Shown here one piece after another: positions 13,412-25,520 of a DNA stretch of 64,000 nucleotides. The stretch's first letter is position 1; the number at the start of each line of letters is the position of its first letter. The translations under genes were made by a program, and so were the position numbers. A model generated the notes under the pieces. The model did not search any database, had not been told where the DNA came from, and was given only the letters and a program-made list of their open reading frames with translations. This DNA comes from Pteria penguin (lineage: Eukaryota > Mollusca > Bivalvia > Pterioida > Pteriidae), in NCBI GenBank assembly GCA_035048485.1, contig CM068587.1:23165034-23229033 (forward strand). Direction: 5' to 3'.

Positions 13412-14379
13412 CTGTTAATACACTCCAAGGAAAAATTATATAGCTGTTTTCAGACAGACAGACGGACAGAAAGATAGGCAGATCAATATATATGTAGATT
13501 GTTGGTATATCAACAAGAAAACAAAGTTGAAATGAAAATAAGGAAAGAAGATGTCTCCGTGGGGGGTGGGGGGGGTTAAAACCGAGGCTCCATGTCAAAT
13601 TCCTCTCTGCTTCGCAGGGTGGGTCCATTGCAAAGGTTTAAATATTCCACACGTACACACAACACAACTAATAATATAAATATGCAGCACAAGAAAATGA
13701 AAAAAAAGTAAGAAACAATTTAAACTGTCACAAAAAGAGAAGAGAAGGGGGGGGGTGTTGTGTTCTAATAAGTCCGTTTGCATTTAGCTTGGTTTTCATT
13801 TATAAATGAACATTTTAACAAGAAATGATTTAAATCACCAAACTTAGTTTTTATAATTAATTATAATGTGTATTAATAACGTATCTATTTCAGTTGGTTG
13901 TCTTCTGGTATTACTTTAAAGGTGGCCGAATTTACCCCTTCTCACATCTTTTGACCTGGTTGGGATTATACGATAATTTTAATTATTTTCCAGTATCTTT
14001 TGAATAAATGTGTTTATTTGTTGTTTCAAATGTGTTCTATAGATTATTTATTGTTACACATAGAGGCATGTATCTTCCCAACTTACCGTAATATTATGTC
14101 TGAATAGTTGTTTGTTGAAATAAAGTGTTTCGAAAATCGCGCTTTCCAAACGATTAAAACAAAAGCGCGACAACTTTTACTTTTGATGTTTTGCGTCATC
14201 AATCGCACGCGCGTGCATACGTCATATCAAATAGATACGGAGTAGAAATTTTGTAACTTTTGATTCCGATTAATTGTGAATTCAGAAATAAGTACTACTT
14301 ACAAGTTTTAATCGATTTAAGCAGATGATGAAAAAGTGGCCGAACTTCTCCCAGGCCGAATTTACCCCATGTTCCCCTA

Positions 14380-15239
14380 ACTTTCAAAAGCGATGAATCA
14401 CAAAAGTGTGTAAAGTACAATATCCTGGACCTTGATTATAAACCTTTTTCCTTGTAGAAAGCACTTTAAGATAACTCTCAAAAATACAAACCAAATATGA
14501 AGTTCAAAATTTATTGGAAATGTAATAACCGCGGTGGAACTCTTAGGCACTAAATCTCTTCTATAAAATAAGAACAAATTCCAACACCACCACGCCCCCT
14601 ATAAAAACAAATCCAAAAGCCATTGACATGACGATATAAAAAATCCAGAGGAGATACGATATCTCGACTAACAACCGTCAAATATTGTGTAGAGTACGAT
14701 ATATGAAACATTCATTCGTATAAATCATACATATGTTTGCATATGCTGCTGAGAATAATACAACAATAATGCCATTTTACCATAAGAGGTCGGGTTTCTT
14801 ATTCTCTATGATAAAAGAGGATGCTTAACTAACGTGAATGCAAAGTAATAGACCTTTTCTTATTAATTTACATTTCCATAAATGCTGGCCATATGTCGTT
14901 TTGTCGGTCAGAGTTGCATCAATCCCTTGTAGTAAAACAATCCAAGCATTAATGGAAATTTGGACAAAACGTTGTTTGTAGTTCACCATATATCATTTAA
15001 AATGTATACACAATCAGAATCATAACTTTGCCTCATGATGTGAATCCTTGGTAAATACCATTTACCTATGTCCTTTGATTTAGTTTGTAGCCCAATCAAC
15101 TTGATGGCGACTTCATTTACAATAATATTATATTGTTGATAAATCATGAAAATGTAAGGAAAGGAAGCATTGTCATATCGTTATCAGGACATATAGATAC
15201 AAAACAAGCTTTACATTCGCTACTTTATATTTTAAAGTG
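14380..15239 (+). other. Upstream flank of IL-17 copy 2
   Basis: Non-coding sequence collinear with the upstream flanks of copies 1, 3 and 4 (CTTTCAAAAGCGATGAAT, GCATATGCTGCTGA, TATGTCGTTTTGTCGGTC). It may hold shared distal control elements; no single factor site stands out. Confidence 0.45.
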
Positions 15240-15382
15240 ATATGATATTGTAATAGTGAAACTCATTCATGTTCTTTCTTCCCACAAAACATCCACAATA
15301 ATTGTATAAAAGCATTGGAAACATCATTCTTAGTATCCATCCATCAGGTGATACAGTCGACAAGTTCTATATAAAATACACA
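15240..15382 (+). promoter_or_regulatory. Core promoter and 5' UTR of IL-17 copy 2
   Basis: TATAAAA at 15305-15311, with the conserved upstream blocks GATATGATATTG, AGTGAAACTCATTC and CCCACAAAACATCC, and the downstream GTATCCATCCATCAG start-region motif before the ATG at 15383. Confidence 0.7.
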
Positions 15383-16569
15383 ATGGTTTGTATATAGAAT
15401 ATTCAGATGAAGTTCTGAACATTATTGAATTTTCCTTCATTTTTTATGTCACTCTCACATTTTCAACTTTCTGGCAAATAAAATTCATTACTATAAAATA
15501 ACCAAATCTTCAGCTATAGTTCTACATATATACTTATAAGTATTCCATTTAACGTTAGTTGTTATGTCAATTTTAACTCGCAAAACAGAAACGTTCAAAA
15601 ATGTATAAATGTACAACCACGATCTACTTCCCTAACTCTCTCACTTGCATTACCCAGATTTTTCTCTTTTATCTGTCTTTTGTTTTTCTTTCTTTCTTTC
15701 TTTGGAGGGGTAGGTTGTTTTAAATCATTTGTATATTACATTATTTCTAACACTTCAAATAATCTTAAACGACGTTATGTAATCTTTGTTAATTTCCCTT
15801 GATAATTTGAAACAGTTTACATGTATATTTATATCTAAACTATTTTGTCTCCATGCCAACTTGGAAATCGGATACCATTTTGAAGAGATAAAATTATACT
15901 TGTCTGAAAGAAAAAGGAGGAGCTACTGGCTCAGTTATGTGGCAGAAGTCACCATGGAGCTATACAATACATGAATATAAATAATATACTAGAACATACT
16001 ACACATGAAAAGAAAATTAGCATGGGGAATGATTAAATTGAAAGCAGTTAATGCCTTGAAAAAATACTATGAAATCTTCTTTTGTATTAACTTAATATAA
16101 TGAATTATAATACAATATTGATACACATACATTTCAGAAAATTGATATCAAGATCTGGCAGCTCCTTTATATTTTTGAAATGAGTTTTGTGCAACAAGGA
16201 TTATCATTTTTAAAGATCTCATCTAAAACATCGTTTCCTTCACTTAAACAGCGATTATTGAAAAGACGTGTGTGTTCTGGCATCCCTTCTGTTCATTGCC
16301 AAAATAGAGATACCAGTGTTAATGATCTCGCAATTTGTCCATGGACTATGGAAACGAGCTTCAACTCTACACGGTTACCATCGAGGGTTTATGAAGCAAA
16401 GTGTAATTGCCCAAAAGCAATAATTTCTCAGGACATTTCGTTCGATTGCGTTCCAGTCTACAGGAGATTCCGATTTCGATATTTTTCATCGGAACTCCAT
16501 CGTTACATACCGGGCGAGGAAAATATTGCTATAGCATGTACCGCAGTTGCAACCTGTGTACGGAAATGA
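15383..16569 (+). CDS. IL-17-like secreted cytokine, array copy 2 (two exons)
   Basis: Same structure as copy 1: ATG at 15383-15385, intron 15386-16137, exon 2 16138-16569, 144 residues. It differs from copy 1 by seven substitutions over the last 129 residues (for example CPWTL to CPWTM, TRIPS to TRLPS, QNIS to QDIS), so the second sequon is lost while all eight cysteines remain. The intron carries an extra segment of roughly 105 bp at about 15906-16010 that copies 1, 3 and 4 lack and that recurs at 22381-22487. AATAAA at 17023-17028 would end a 3' UTR of about 450 nt. The unit is separated from copy 1 by 14 kb because of the pogo-like insertion. Confidence 0.88.
15906..16010. repeat. Insert of about 105 bp repeated in the intron of IL-17 copy 2
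   Basis: Sequence beginning AAAGAAAAAGGAGGAGCTAC and ending in TACTAGAACATACTACACAT is absent from the introns of copies 1, 3 and 4 and flanked by TGAAAGAAA / TGAAAAGAAA. A near-identical copy is at 22381-22487 beside a Penelope-like fragment. Confidence 0.65.
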
Positions 16570-17099
16570 TTTTTTTTTTTCACAAAACATATATAAATCA
16601 TGAACATTGCATTTGAAGTTTACCTGTCATTAAATGGACTCGTATCTTAAGTCAGTGTCTTCCCACATGCATTACTGTATCTATCATTGTCACACTGATT
16701 TTGTATTTATATTCAACATGTAAACTTTTGTGGTACAGAATTCTCTTTCATGCAATCGAATATAAGTGCGAGTTCAACCTTTTCGTTTGGTAGTTAACTC
16801 TTATGAGTAGATCATTTGCCAAATGTTGCTTTCATAATGAGAAACACTATTAACAGGAATGTTTACACAAAATTACATCAAACTTTCTTTTAATGGATAT
16901 TTGTATTAGAGTAGAATCATTTTAGGTTTTAGTTGAATTTTACTTTACATATGGGAATCATCAGACAGTTTATTTATATCTAAAGGATTTATGTATACAT
17001 ATTTAAACGTATTTATTCTTGTAATAAAAGTTTAAAACATTATCGTATCATTTTTATATACATGTTTATACATATTTATTTTGGTAATAAAAGTATTGA

Positions 17100-18350
17100 C
17101 GAAGTTTTGTTCGAGTATGTAATTCTATATACATGTAAATCTTTTACATTTCGAATTTATCCCCACGAATGTAATCACATCCTAGATTTTTTTGTGACAT
17201 TTGTGACATTTACAAGAATCGGTAAATGACAAGGCATTAAAGTATGAACGATATATATATCCAAATGTATGGAATATTTTAGAATAGTAACTAACCATGG
17301 ACCTCTGATGAAACAGAGATATGATAAGTTGGTTTGAAGGAGTAAATATCCCCTGCTAAAGTGTCATATCTGTCATATTCCCTTTACATTCAAATTTGTC
17401 GACTCTCGATTTTTAGTAATAATAATCAGTATAAATGAGTTAACATCTAATAACTTCAAACACATAATTCAATATACTAGATAATGATAACTTGAATTAT
17501 CCACACTGGAAATCATACCGACTTTAGAAACAATCGATGCAATGGTGAATTTCTATATCTTTATCATTGTAAGTTTTAGCTCAGTAGTAAGTTCCATGTA
17601 TAAAATCGTCATACGCTGAGCAGACATGTGTATCGAATGAACTCAGAGACAAACAAATATATAAAGATGATAAGTAAATGGTTCTATATAAATAAAGTGA
17701 AAAATAGAAAAAGTGATTATTTTTTCGTGAATTTTATCTCATTGAAGAATGTATTAAATATACGGTAGTTCAAAATATGTATAAGTAGTATGGAAAGTGT
17801 GTAACAGAGACAAAGTATTTCGGAAGATGTCTTCCTTAGAAAGGGTGCTCCGAGTGTGAATATGAATACGATCCTAGTTCTCTTTACCTGCATTTGTTAT
17901 CATACAATGTGTAACAGAAATTACTTAACGATTAAAACATACATAACTGAGTTTATATGTTCTTGTAGTAAATTTAAGCTTTTATTATTGCGGGAAATTT
18001 TATCTACCTCTTCAATTTTACGTTTAATCCATTTCCTACCGAAATCATTGAAGGCATACCTTATGATTATTTTCTATCGTAAATTTCCTTTGTGTTGATG
18101 GTGATGTATCATGACTCCTATCGTATTGTATTTATATTTTTCAGTCAGTTACGTTCGCAAGAGCTTTCACCAAAAATAACAAATCACGTGGAAACTGTTA
18201 ACACAGGGATACAGAAACCATAAACTTGAAAAAAAAACTATCGGAACATTCTACTGATCTTATTTGAAACTTTTATTTTATTTCTGAAACATTTATGTTC
18301 AGTAACTGGTGTCTAGCCGATTTATCCATCATATTTCTACTGTGAATTAG
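17100..18350 (+). other. Conserved downstream flank of IL-17 copy 2
   Basis: Collinear with 3130-3967 plus 6093-6430 in unit 1 and with 25260-25510 plus 26516-27400 in unit 3. It includes a small open frame (about 17856-18098, repeated at 27019-27261) that is shared simply because the DNA is duplicated; no known domain. Confidence 0.4.
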
Positions 18351-18359
18351 TTTACAAAT

Positions 18360-18910
18360 TAAGGTGGGTCAGATGGTTTTTCCAGATCTAATTTTGTCAA
18401 ACGTATTCTACATCGACAATGTGACCCTAAGATCATCGCCAAGACTACTGGTCTTGTATTGGTCCCTTATACAGCCTTATGCAGACTTTTCCATGAGCGT
18501 TGCACACGGACTAAGACGGCAGATAGGTCTCCATGACGAGTCTTGTCTACATATTTGCAAAGGAGACATGATCCCGAAAGTCGTCTTATCTGAGTGTTAA
18601 TCGCGACTCCTACAGATCAAAAGTCTGAGTTTCCTTCCAGATCAGCAGAGTACAGTTATGTTGATGTCGCTGAATGTATTTTCGATAACATAATCTTACT
18701 CTACATTACTAAATGTGGTACATATTTTTATGACCTCTCAAATCTCAACTACTCGTTGATCATTTTTCTCTATGGAGGAGAGTTCATGAATATTTTAATG
18801 TATCTGATTGTACTGCATTTGCAGTGAGTGAGAAGGTGCGCCTATAAACCGGTTAGCCACACCAAATGTGTACCGTTTGTAATTCTGTTGACCGTAGTAA
18901 ATCGGTATCG
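18360..18910 (+). mobile_element. Penelope-like element 3' arm, plus orientation (unit 2)
   Basis: Aligns with 7080-7650 and 27480-27880. Only the plus arm remains in this unit; the minus arm seen in unit 1 is missing. Confidence 0.5.
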
Positions 18911-19288
18911 TATCTGTTGTGCAATCAAAATATTTTAATATTTTTGGGTGTATTGCATTACTTTTTACCGATTTTACTGAACATCTTCTTGGTGACTTTT
19001 GCCCTACAGCTAAGTCAGATGTCTTTCCCTTTCCCTATTATGATTCTCGCTTATCGTACAATCGTCATCCGTAGTTTGTTCCTTCTTGTAAACATTTAAA
19101 TAGATGTACAATACAACACAACAGAATTAGCCATTTTTCAATTTTTTAAATGTTTAAATGATTTTTTATATGAAAATCACAATACCAGTTTTCCATGTTC
19201 ATTATTATATGTTCTGTCGAGTTTATGTAACTTATTATGTAAAATATTTATTTATCGCTGAAATATCTTTCTTAATGTGTTCAGCCGG

Positions 19289-20904
19289 TGTTATATAGTA
19301 GTTTTTCCCCCCTAGTAGTTTTTCCACCCGGAAAAATGGCTATATAGTAGTTTTCCCCCATAGTGGAAAAATTGCTATATAGTAGTCTTTCCCCCATAGT
19401 AGTTTTCCCCTTTGCGTAACGGTTTGGAAATTATACACGTTCGTTCTTATTGTATCAATCAGATAACATTTCAAATACAAATGTACTATAGTAATAGCCT
19501 GTAGACCAAATCGATGGTGTTATGGTTAAGGGGTTTCTATATACTGTTTAGTGTTTTTTGGGGAGGTTATTATTTATTTCTTCAATTATTTTTATTATTC
19601 TTTTTTAGTAAGTATGTACAAGTCTTTCTTTTTATGTATTTACCATAGCATGGTATTTTCTCCTATTATTTCATTGTAAAAATTGTCGTCTACTTGCGTA
19701 TAGATATCATTCATGACCTCAATTTCAAACCATGACTTAAGATTCGATACTTTTTGGTTATACATCACAAGTAAATTAGGAATTTATCAAACAAAATGTT
19801 CCAATGATAAATATAAGAATTGAATGTGCAAGAATTCCTTGCAAGTTCAATTCTTAAATAAATTAAGACTGATACATTATATATATCACAATATCACTCT
19901 TCATTTAAAGAGTACATGTTGAACATGATAATAACAGAAGGGAATCCCACCCAGCTGTCCAAGATTTGCAATCTAAGACGAGGCTTGTCTAGTCGCAGAT
20001 GTTGTAAATCATGAACGCAAGATGTGATTTCCTTGTCCCTTACGCAAATTATGAAAGGTCTCATCACAAAAAATTTTTATGCCAAGTTTCAAAACTTTTG
20101 TGTAGAATATGTAGTTAAGGTTAAAGCTTTTGAACAGTAGGTCACACTTCAAGGTAAAGGTCATAAGGTCAAACGTCATGGTCCCAAATTAAAGATCTTA
20201 TCACAAGTAATTCATATATGAAGTTCCAAACCCCTACACCCTTTGGTATAAAAGATACAGCCAAAGTTTAAGTTTTTGAAAATTACGTGGAGCTCTAAGA
20301 TCAAGGTCACTAGTTAAAAAATAATGATCCCAAATGAAAGGTCTCATCACAAGGAATCTATATGTGGAGTTTCAAAGCCTTGCACCTTTTGGTACAAACG
20401 ATGTCGTCATTGTTTTACCACAGGGTAAGAGCCACAGGTCAAAAACTAGATGGCCCCGAATTTTACTCCGGAGGCATAAAACGAACTTGTTTTTCTTTTT
20501 TCCGTTTGTATATATAGAGATTTCTCGAAAGAAATACTAGAATATATACCTTTATTCTAAATATATACATCTGTATTTGGAAAAGAGATTAAAATTGAAG
20601 ACATTTCTGTTTAAGAAAATGGGATATCTCTAATTTCATAGGGTATATCTCCCTATCAAAGAGATATCTCTGTTTTGATAACAAGGTAACAAGCTGGATT
20701 TACTTATATATGAAAAGAAAATCCGGAATATCACATTTGGGGGAAAATTCACTATATAGTAGTTTTTCCCCGGGGGAAAAATGGCTATATAGCCAAATTT
20801 CCCCCGGGGGAAAACTACTAAATAGCCAGTTTTACGGGTGGAGGGGGCCTTCAATATAGTGCTTTTTCCGGGGGATGGCTAGGGAGAAAAACTACTATAT
20901 AACA
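19289..20904. mobile_element. Non-autonomous TIR element (1.6 kb) with CCGG target duplication
   Basis: Terminal inverted repeats TGTTATATAGTAGTTTTTC at both ends, flanked by CCGG at 19285-19288 and 20905-20908. Subterminal parts repeat CTATATAGTAGTTTTCCCCC-like motifs several times in both orientations (19300-19410, 20745-20890). The interior (about 20040-20450) holds degenerate tandem repeats of a dispersed family (AAAGGTCTCATCACAAGGAA, CACCTTTTGGTA). No transposase frame. TGT...ACA ends and a 4-bp duplication resemble Ginger-type elements, but this is tentative. Confidence 0.7.
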
Positions 20905-21175
20905 CCGGCGCGGCCTAGTGGTATCGCGCTCGCTTCCTCATCGGGAGGCCGGGGTTCGAGTCCCGCTCTGGTCATGCCGGTGTCCTGTCTTTCGGTTGAG
21001 ACAGTAAAACCCGAGGCCCCGTGTCGTGGTATGCATGGCACGTTAAAGATCCCTCACTGCTTCGTGTTGGTCCCTTGCAAAGGTCACAATTTGTAAGCCC
21101 CGCATCAGGCAGATGCCGTCACCATACACGTGAAATATTCGTGGTGTGACGTTAAACAATAATCAATCAGTCCAT
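20905..21175 (+). mobile_element. tRNA-derived SINE interrupted at its head by the TIR element
   Basis: tRNA-like head with GGCCTAGTGGTATCGCGC (A box) and GGGGTTCGAGTCCCGCTC (B box), then the body with CTGTCTTTCGGTTGAGACAG and CCGTGTCGTGG, ending GTGTGACGTTAAACA. The first bases (CCGG) lie left of the TIR element at 19285, so the TIR element landed in the SINE. Flanking TTTCTTAATGTGT / TTCTTTCTGTGT looks like the SINE's own target duplication. Confidence 0.78.
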
Positions 21176-21659
21176 TCTTTCTGTGTCACTGTCAGTCATG
21201 ACACGGGATCCCGGGTTTAAGGCTTCATCCGAAAAACAGGATACCGAAGAATCAATTTTAGATTTGTCGAACGCGCAATCTATTTTCCTTATCAAGCACA
21301 GTTTGGGCTTAGCTTTCACATCTTAGGCATCATCTATCTAAATCTTTATCAGTTGTGAGTATAACAATAATAGGGTACAAAGTTTTAGAAAATGAAAGTG
21401 GCAATTGCAAGTGCAAGTGCAAAAAGCAATAGGGCTACTTTAATTTTTTAAAGATAATCGAAATCGATTTTGAGCGAACATCTTTTTACGGCTTTGTTTA
21501 TAAATCAACTAGAACAGACATATTAAATACAAATCCATATTCATGATTTAAGACTATTATATATTATTTAATCATACCATTTCCATTATTAAAATCTCGA
21601 AATCTCGAAGGTCGACAATAACCCACATCAGAATTGATAGCATACCAATATAACCCAAA

Positions 21660-22380
21660 ACTCTGTTGGGTATTAGACTACAATAAGCACAAATAAATCT
21701 AAAATAAGTTCCGAAAAAGGCCAGTGATGAAAATAAAGCTATTTGATGAATTCATGATCTTAAGATGGAAAATAATTATCCTGGCTAAGGTTACTGGCTA
21801 TGTATGATTCCATATTCTAAAGTCGTGTACAAAATTTCTTAGGCTCTAAATCTCTTATATAAAATAAGAACAAATTCCAAAACCACCACCACCTATAAAA
21901 ACAAAAGCCATTGACATGACAAATTATAAAAAAAAAACCAGAGGAGTTCCGAAAACTTGAGTACTAACTTTCAAAAGCGATGAATCACAAAAGTGTGTAA
22001 AGTACAATATATGAAACCGACGAGGAATAAAATTTACCACTTCATTCGTATAAATCATACATGTGTTTCCATATACTGCTAAAATAATACAACAATAAAA
22101 CAATTTTACCGTAAAAGGGTAAAAGGTCGGTTTTTTTGTTCTATGTGATAAAAGAGGATGCGTTACAAACGTGAATGGAAAGTAATTTCATATTTTTCAT
22201 ATTAATTTTCATTTCCATAAATGCTGGCCCTATGTCGTTTTGCCGGTCAAAGTTGCATCTATCCATTATGGTAAAACAATCCACGCACGAATGGAAATTC
22301 GGACAAAACGCTGTTTGTAGTTCACCATATATTATTTAAAATGTATACACAATTAGAATCATACCTTTACCTCTTGAAAG
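21660..22380 (+). other. Upstream flank of IL-17 copy 3
   Basis: Collinear with upstream flanks of the sister units. It contains the intact, empty TA target site of the pogo-like element (21965-21966). Confidence 0.5.
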
Positions 22381-23340
22381 AAAAAAGAGGAGTTACTGGC
22401 TCAGTTATGTGGCAGAAGTCACCATGGAGCTATACAATACATGAATATAGATAATATACTAGAACATATAACACATTACAAAAATATTTGATTGTAGTGC
22501 AATTACGATACCGACTTAGGACGGTCATTTAATTTGACAAAAACCAAACAAATGGTGTGGTTAACCGGTATACGGGCCCACCTTCCCACTCACCGTAACA
22601 GCAGAATAATCAAAGGACGTACATTTAAAAATTTATAAATAATCCTCCATGTAAAGAACAAGGGTCAACAGGTATCGCATATTGAGAGGTCATAAAAATA
22701 TAAACACGTAAGGTATTGTAAAACACATAATGGTATAAAAATATATGCGACATCAACATGATAGAACGTGGTCTGCCAGTCTGAAAGCGAGCTAAGACCC
22801 TAGATCTGTAGGAGTCCCGACTAACAGTCAGATGGGACGAGGTTCAGGACCATGCCTCATCTGAAAGAGGTTTGGACAAGGCCCGTCATATAATCCTCAC
22901 CGCCCTGTTAGTCAGCGTGCATCTTTCAAGTAAAAGTCTGCATAAGGCTGTAGAGGGGCCAAATACAAGACCTATAGTCTTTTTGATGATCTCAATATCA
23001 TATTGTCTATTTAGGAGACGTTTGACTATTTTATTACATGATAAAATAACGTTATCGGAGCCTTTTACTTTCCTTAGTTTATATACGAGATCACCGTAAA
23101 AATTAGGATGCGAAAATTCCATTGGATACATAGTGTTAAAAAGAAATATTTCTAAATTTAGATAGAAGATCTGAATAAGATCTGAAGAATTTGCCGAATG
23201 TTTTTCTTAGCTTGTCATATCTGTAACCTTGAGTTAAAAGTTTAGTAGTAATTTGTAAATTTCGTTTATGAAAGTCCAAAACATCGGTGCAGCCTCTGAC
23301 AAATCGAACTAATTGAAATGAATCCTTGGTAAATACCATT
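22381..23340 (-). mobile_element. Penelope-like element C-terminal/3' fragment (unit 3 upstream)
   Basis: Minus-strand frames at 23136-23339 (LDFHKRNLQITTKLLTQGY, LRKTFGKFFRSYSDLLSKF) and 22886-23131 (SHPNFYGDLVYKLRKVKG, IGLVFGPSTALC, ERCTLTNRAV) match the region after the reverse transcriptase in Penelope-like elements. The 3' arm continues to about 22490, where the repeat of about 105 bp also found at 15906 abuts it. The frames are offset, so the copy is decayed. Confidence 0.65.
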
Positions 23341-23514
23341 TACCTATGTCCATTGATTTAGTTTGTAGCCCAATCAACTAGATGGCGACTTCATTTACAA
23401 TAGTATTATATTGTTGATAAATCACGAAAATGTAAAGAAAGGAAAATATTGTCATATCATTATCAGGACATATAGATACAAAACAAGCTTTACATTTGCT
23501 ACTTTATATTTAAG

Positions 23515-23660
23515 CGATATGATATTGTAATAGTGAAACTCATTCATGTCATTTCTTCCCACAAAACATCCACAATAATTGTATAAAAGCAGTGGAAACA
23601 TTATCTTAGTATCCATCCATCAGTTGATACAATCGATTTAAGTTCTATATAAAATACACA
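23515..23660 (+). promoter_or_regulatory. Core promoter and 5' UTR of IL-17 copy 3
   Basis: TATAAAA at 23582-23588 with the shared upstream blocks and GTATCCATCCATCAG downstream. The immediately upstream conserved sequence resumes only at about 23340, after the Penelope-like insertion. Confidence 0.7.
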
Positions 23661-24741
23661 ATGGTTTGTATATAGATTATTCAGATGAATTTCTGAACAT
23701 TATTCTATTTTTCTTCTTTTTTATGTCACTCTCATATTTTCAACTTTCTGGCAAATATAATTCATTACTATAAAATAAACAAATCTTCAGCTATAGTTCA
23801 ACATATCTACTATAAGTGTTCCATTTTACGTTAGTGGTTTTGTCAATTTTAACTTGCAAAACAGAAACGTTCAAAAATGTATAAATGTACACCCACGATC
23901 TACTTCCCTAACACTCTCACTTGCATAACTCACATTTTTCTTTTTTTTCTGTCTTTTTTTTTTCTTTCTTGGAAGCGGGGGGGGGGTTTGTTTTAAATTA
24001 TTTGTATATTAAATGATTTCTAACACTTCAAATAATCTAAACGACGTTATGTAATCTTTGTTAATTTCCATTGATAAGTTGAAACAGTTTACATGTATTC
24101 TTATATCTAAACCATTTTGTTTTCATGCCAACTTTGAAATTGAAAGCCATTTTGAAGAGATAAAATCATACCTGTGTGAAAAGAGAATTATCATTGGGAA
24201 TGATTAAATTGAAAGTCATAAATGCCTTAAAAGAATACAATGTAATCATTTTTTGTATATAACTTAATATAATGAATTATAATACAATATTGATACACAT
24301 ACATTTCAGAAAATTGATATCAAGATCTGGCAGCTCCTTTGTATTTTTGAAATGATTTTTGTGCAACAAGGAATGTCATTTTTAAAGATCTCACCTAAAA
24401 CACCGTTCCCTTCACTTAAACAACGATTATTGAAAAGACGTGTGTGTTCTGGCATCCCTTCTATTCATTGCCAAAATAGAGATACCAGTGTTAATGATCT
24501 CGCAATTTGTCCTTGGACTATGGGAACGAGTTTCAACTCTACACGGTTACCAACAAGGATATATGAAGCAAAGTGCAATTGCCCAAAAGCAATAATTTCT
24601 CAGGACATTTCATTTGATTGCGTTCCAGTCTACAGGAGATTCCTATTTCGATATTTTTCATTGGAACTCCATCGTTACATACCAGGCGAGGAAAATATTG
24701 CTGTAGCATGCACCGCAGTTGCAACCTGTGTACGGAAATGA
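23661..24741 (+). CDS. IL-17-like secreted cytokine, array copy 3 (two exons)
   Basis: ATG at 23661-23663, intron 23664-24309, exon 2 24310-24741, 144 residues. It shares the family signature with copies 1 and 2: CPW, N-x-x-R-x-P, EAKCNC, DCVPVY, VACTAV and the late Cys. Private changes include FEMIF for FEMSF, CPWTMG, LPTRIY, RRFLFRY and FSLELH. The reading frame is intact and all eight cysteines are kept. AATAAA lies at 25187-25192. Its upstream flank is interrupted by a Penelope-like fragment (about 22.48-23.34 kb) that ends some 240 bp before the TATA box, so distal control sequence may differ from its sister genes. Confidence 0.87.
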
Positions 24742-25520
24742 TTTTTTTTTCACAAAACATATATAAATCATTAACATCGCATTTGAAGTTCATCTGTCAT
24801 TAAATGGACCCGTATCTTAAGTCAGTATCTTAATCCACTTGCATTACTGTATCTATCATTGTCACACTGATTTTGTATTTAATGTCAACATGTAAACTTT
24901 TGTGGTACAGAATTCTATTTCATGCAATCGAATATAAGTGTGAGTTCTACCGTTTTCGTTGGTAGTTAACTCTTCTGAGTAGATCATACGCCAAATGTTG
25001 CTTTCTTAATGAGAAACACTATTAACTGGAATATTTACACAAAATTACATCAAACTTTCTTTAAATGGATATTTGTATTAGAGTAAAATCATTTAGTTGA
25101 ATTTTACTTTATATATGGAAATCTTCAGACTGTTTATTTATATCTAAAGGATTTATATATACATATTTATACGTATTTATTCTTGTAATAAATGTTTAAA
25201 AGATTATCGTATGATTTTTATATACATGTTTATACGTATTTATTTTGGTAATAAAAGTATTGACGTAGTTTTATTCGAGTATGTAATTCTATATACATGT
25301 AAAAATTTTACATTTCGAATTTATACCGACGAATGTATCCTAGATTTTGTCTGTGATATTTACAAGAATCGGTAAATGACAAGGCATTAAGGTATGAACG
25401 ATATCCATATCCAAATGCATGAAATATTTTAGAATAGTTACTAAACATTGACCTCTGATGAAACAGAGATATGATACGTTGGTTTGAAGGACTAAATATC
25501 CCCTGCTAAAGTGTCAAATC

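Larger units (their letters stand above)
8784..14377 (-). mobile_element. pogo/Tigger-like DNA transposon (5.6 kb) with TA target duplication
   Basis: Terminal inverted repeats at 8784-8807 and 14354-14377 (24 bp, one mismatch), flanked by TA (8782-8783, 14378-14379). The sister unit 3 keeps the empty site GAGTACTAACTTTC at 21959-21972, which proves the insertion. The 15-bp motif GGGGTAAATTCGGCC is repeated at 8793, 8981, 9001, 9022, 9043 and 9073, and inverted at 13924 and 14354, the usual layout of transposase-binding sites. Inside lie a broken DDE transposase (-), a HIRAN-like exon (-), tRNA-derived sequences and SINE fragments. TA duplication plus a DDD/DDE_1 domain with an HTH_psq-like head fits the pogo/Tigger group of Tc1/mariner. 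Confidence 0.88.
8433..21600 (+). repeat. IL-17 segmental duplication unit 2
   Basis: It aligns with units 1, 3 and 4 outside the pogo-like insertion (8784-14377), the intronic insert of about 105 bp, and the SINE/TIR insertion (19285-about 21175). The junctions are visible by comparison with uninterrupted sister units. Confidence 0.6.

Noticed and set aside
17856..18098. Small ORF conserved in units 2 and 3 (also 27019-27261)
   Set aside because: It is shared because the DNA is duplicated; the unit 1 and unit 4 versions have different frames, so there is no sign of coding constraint.
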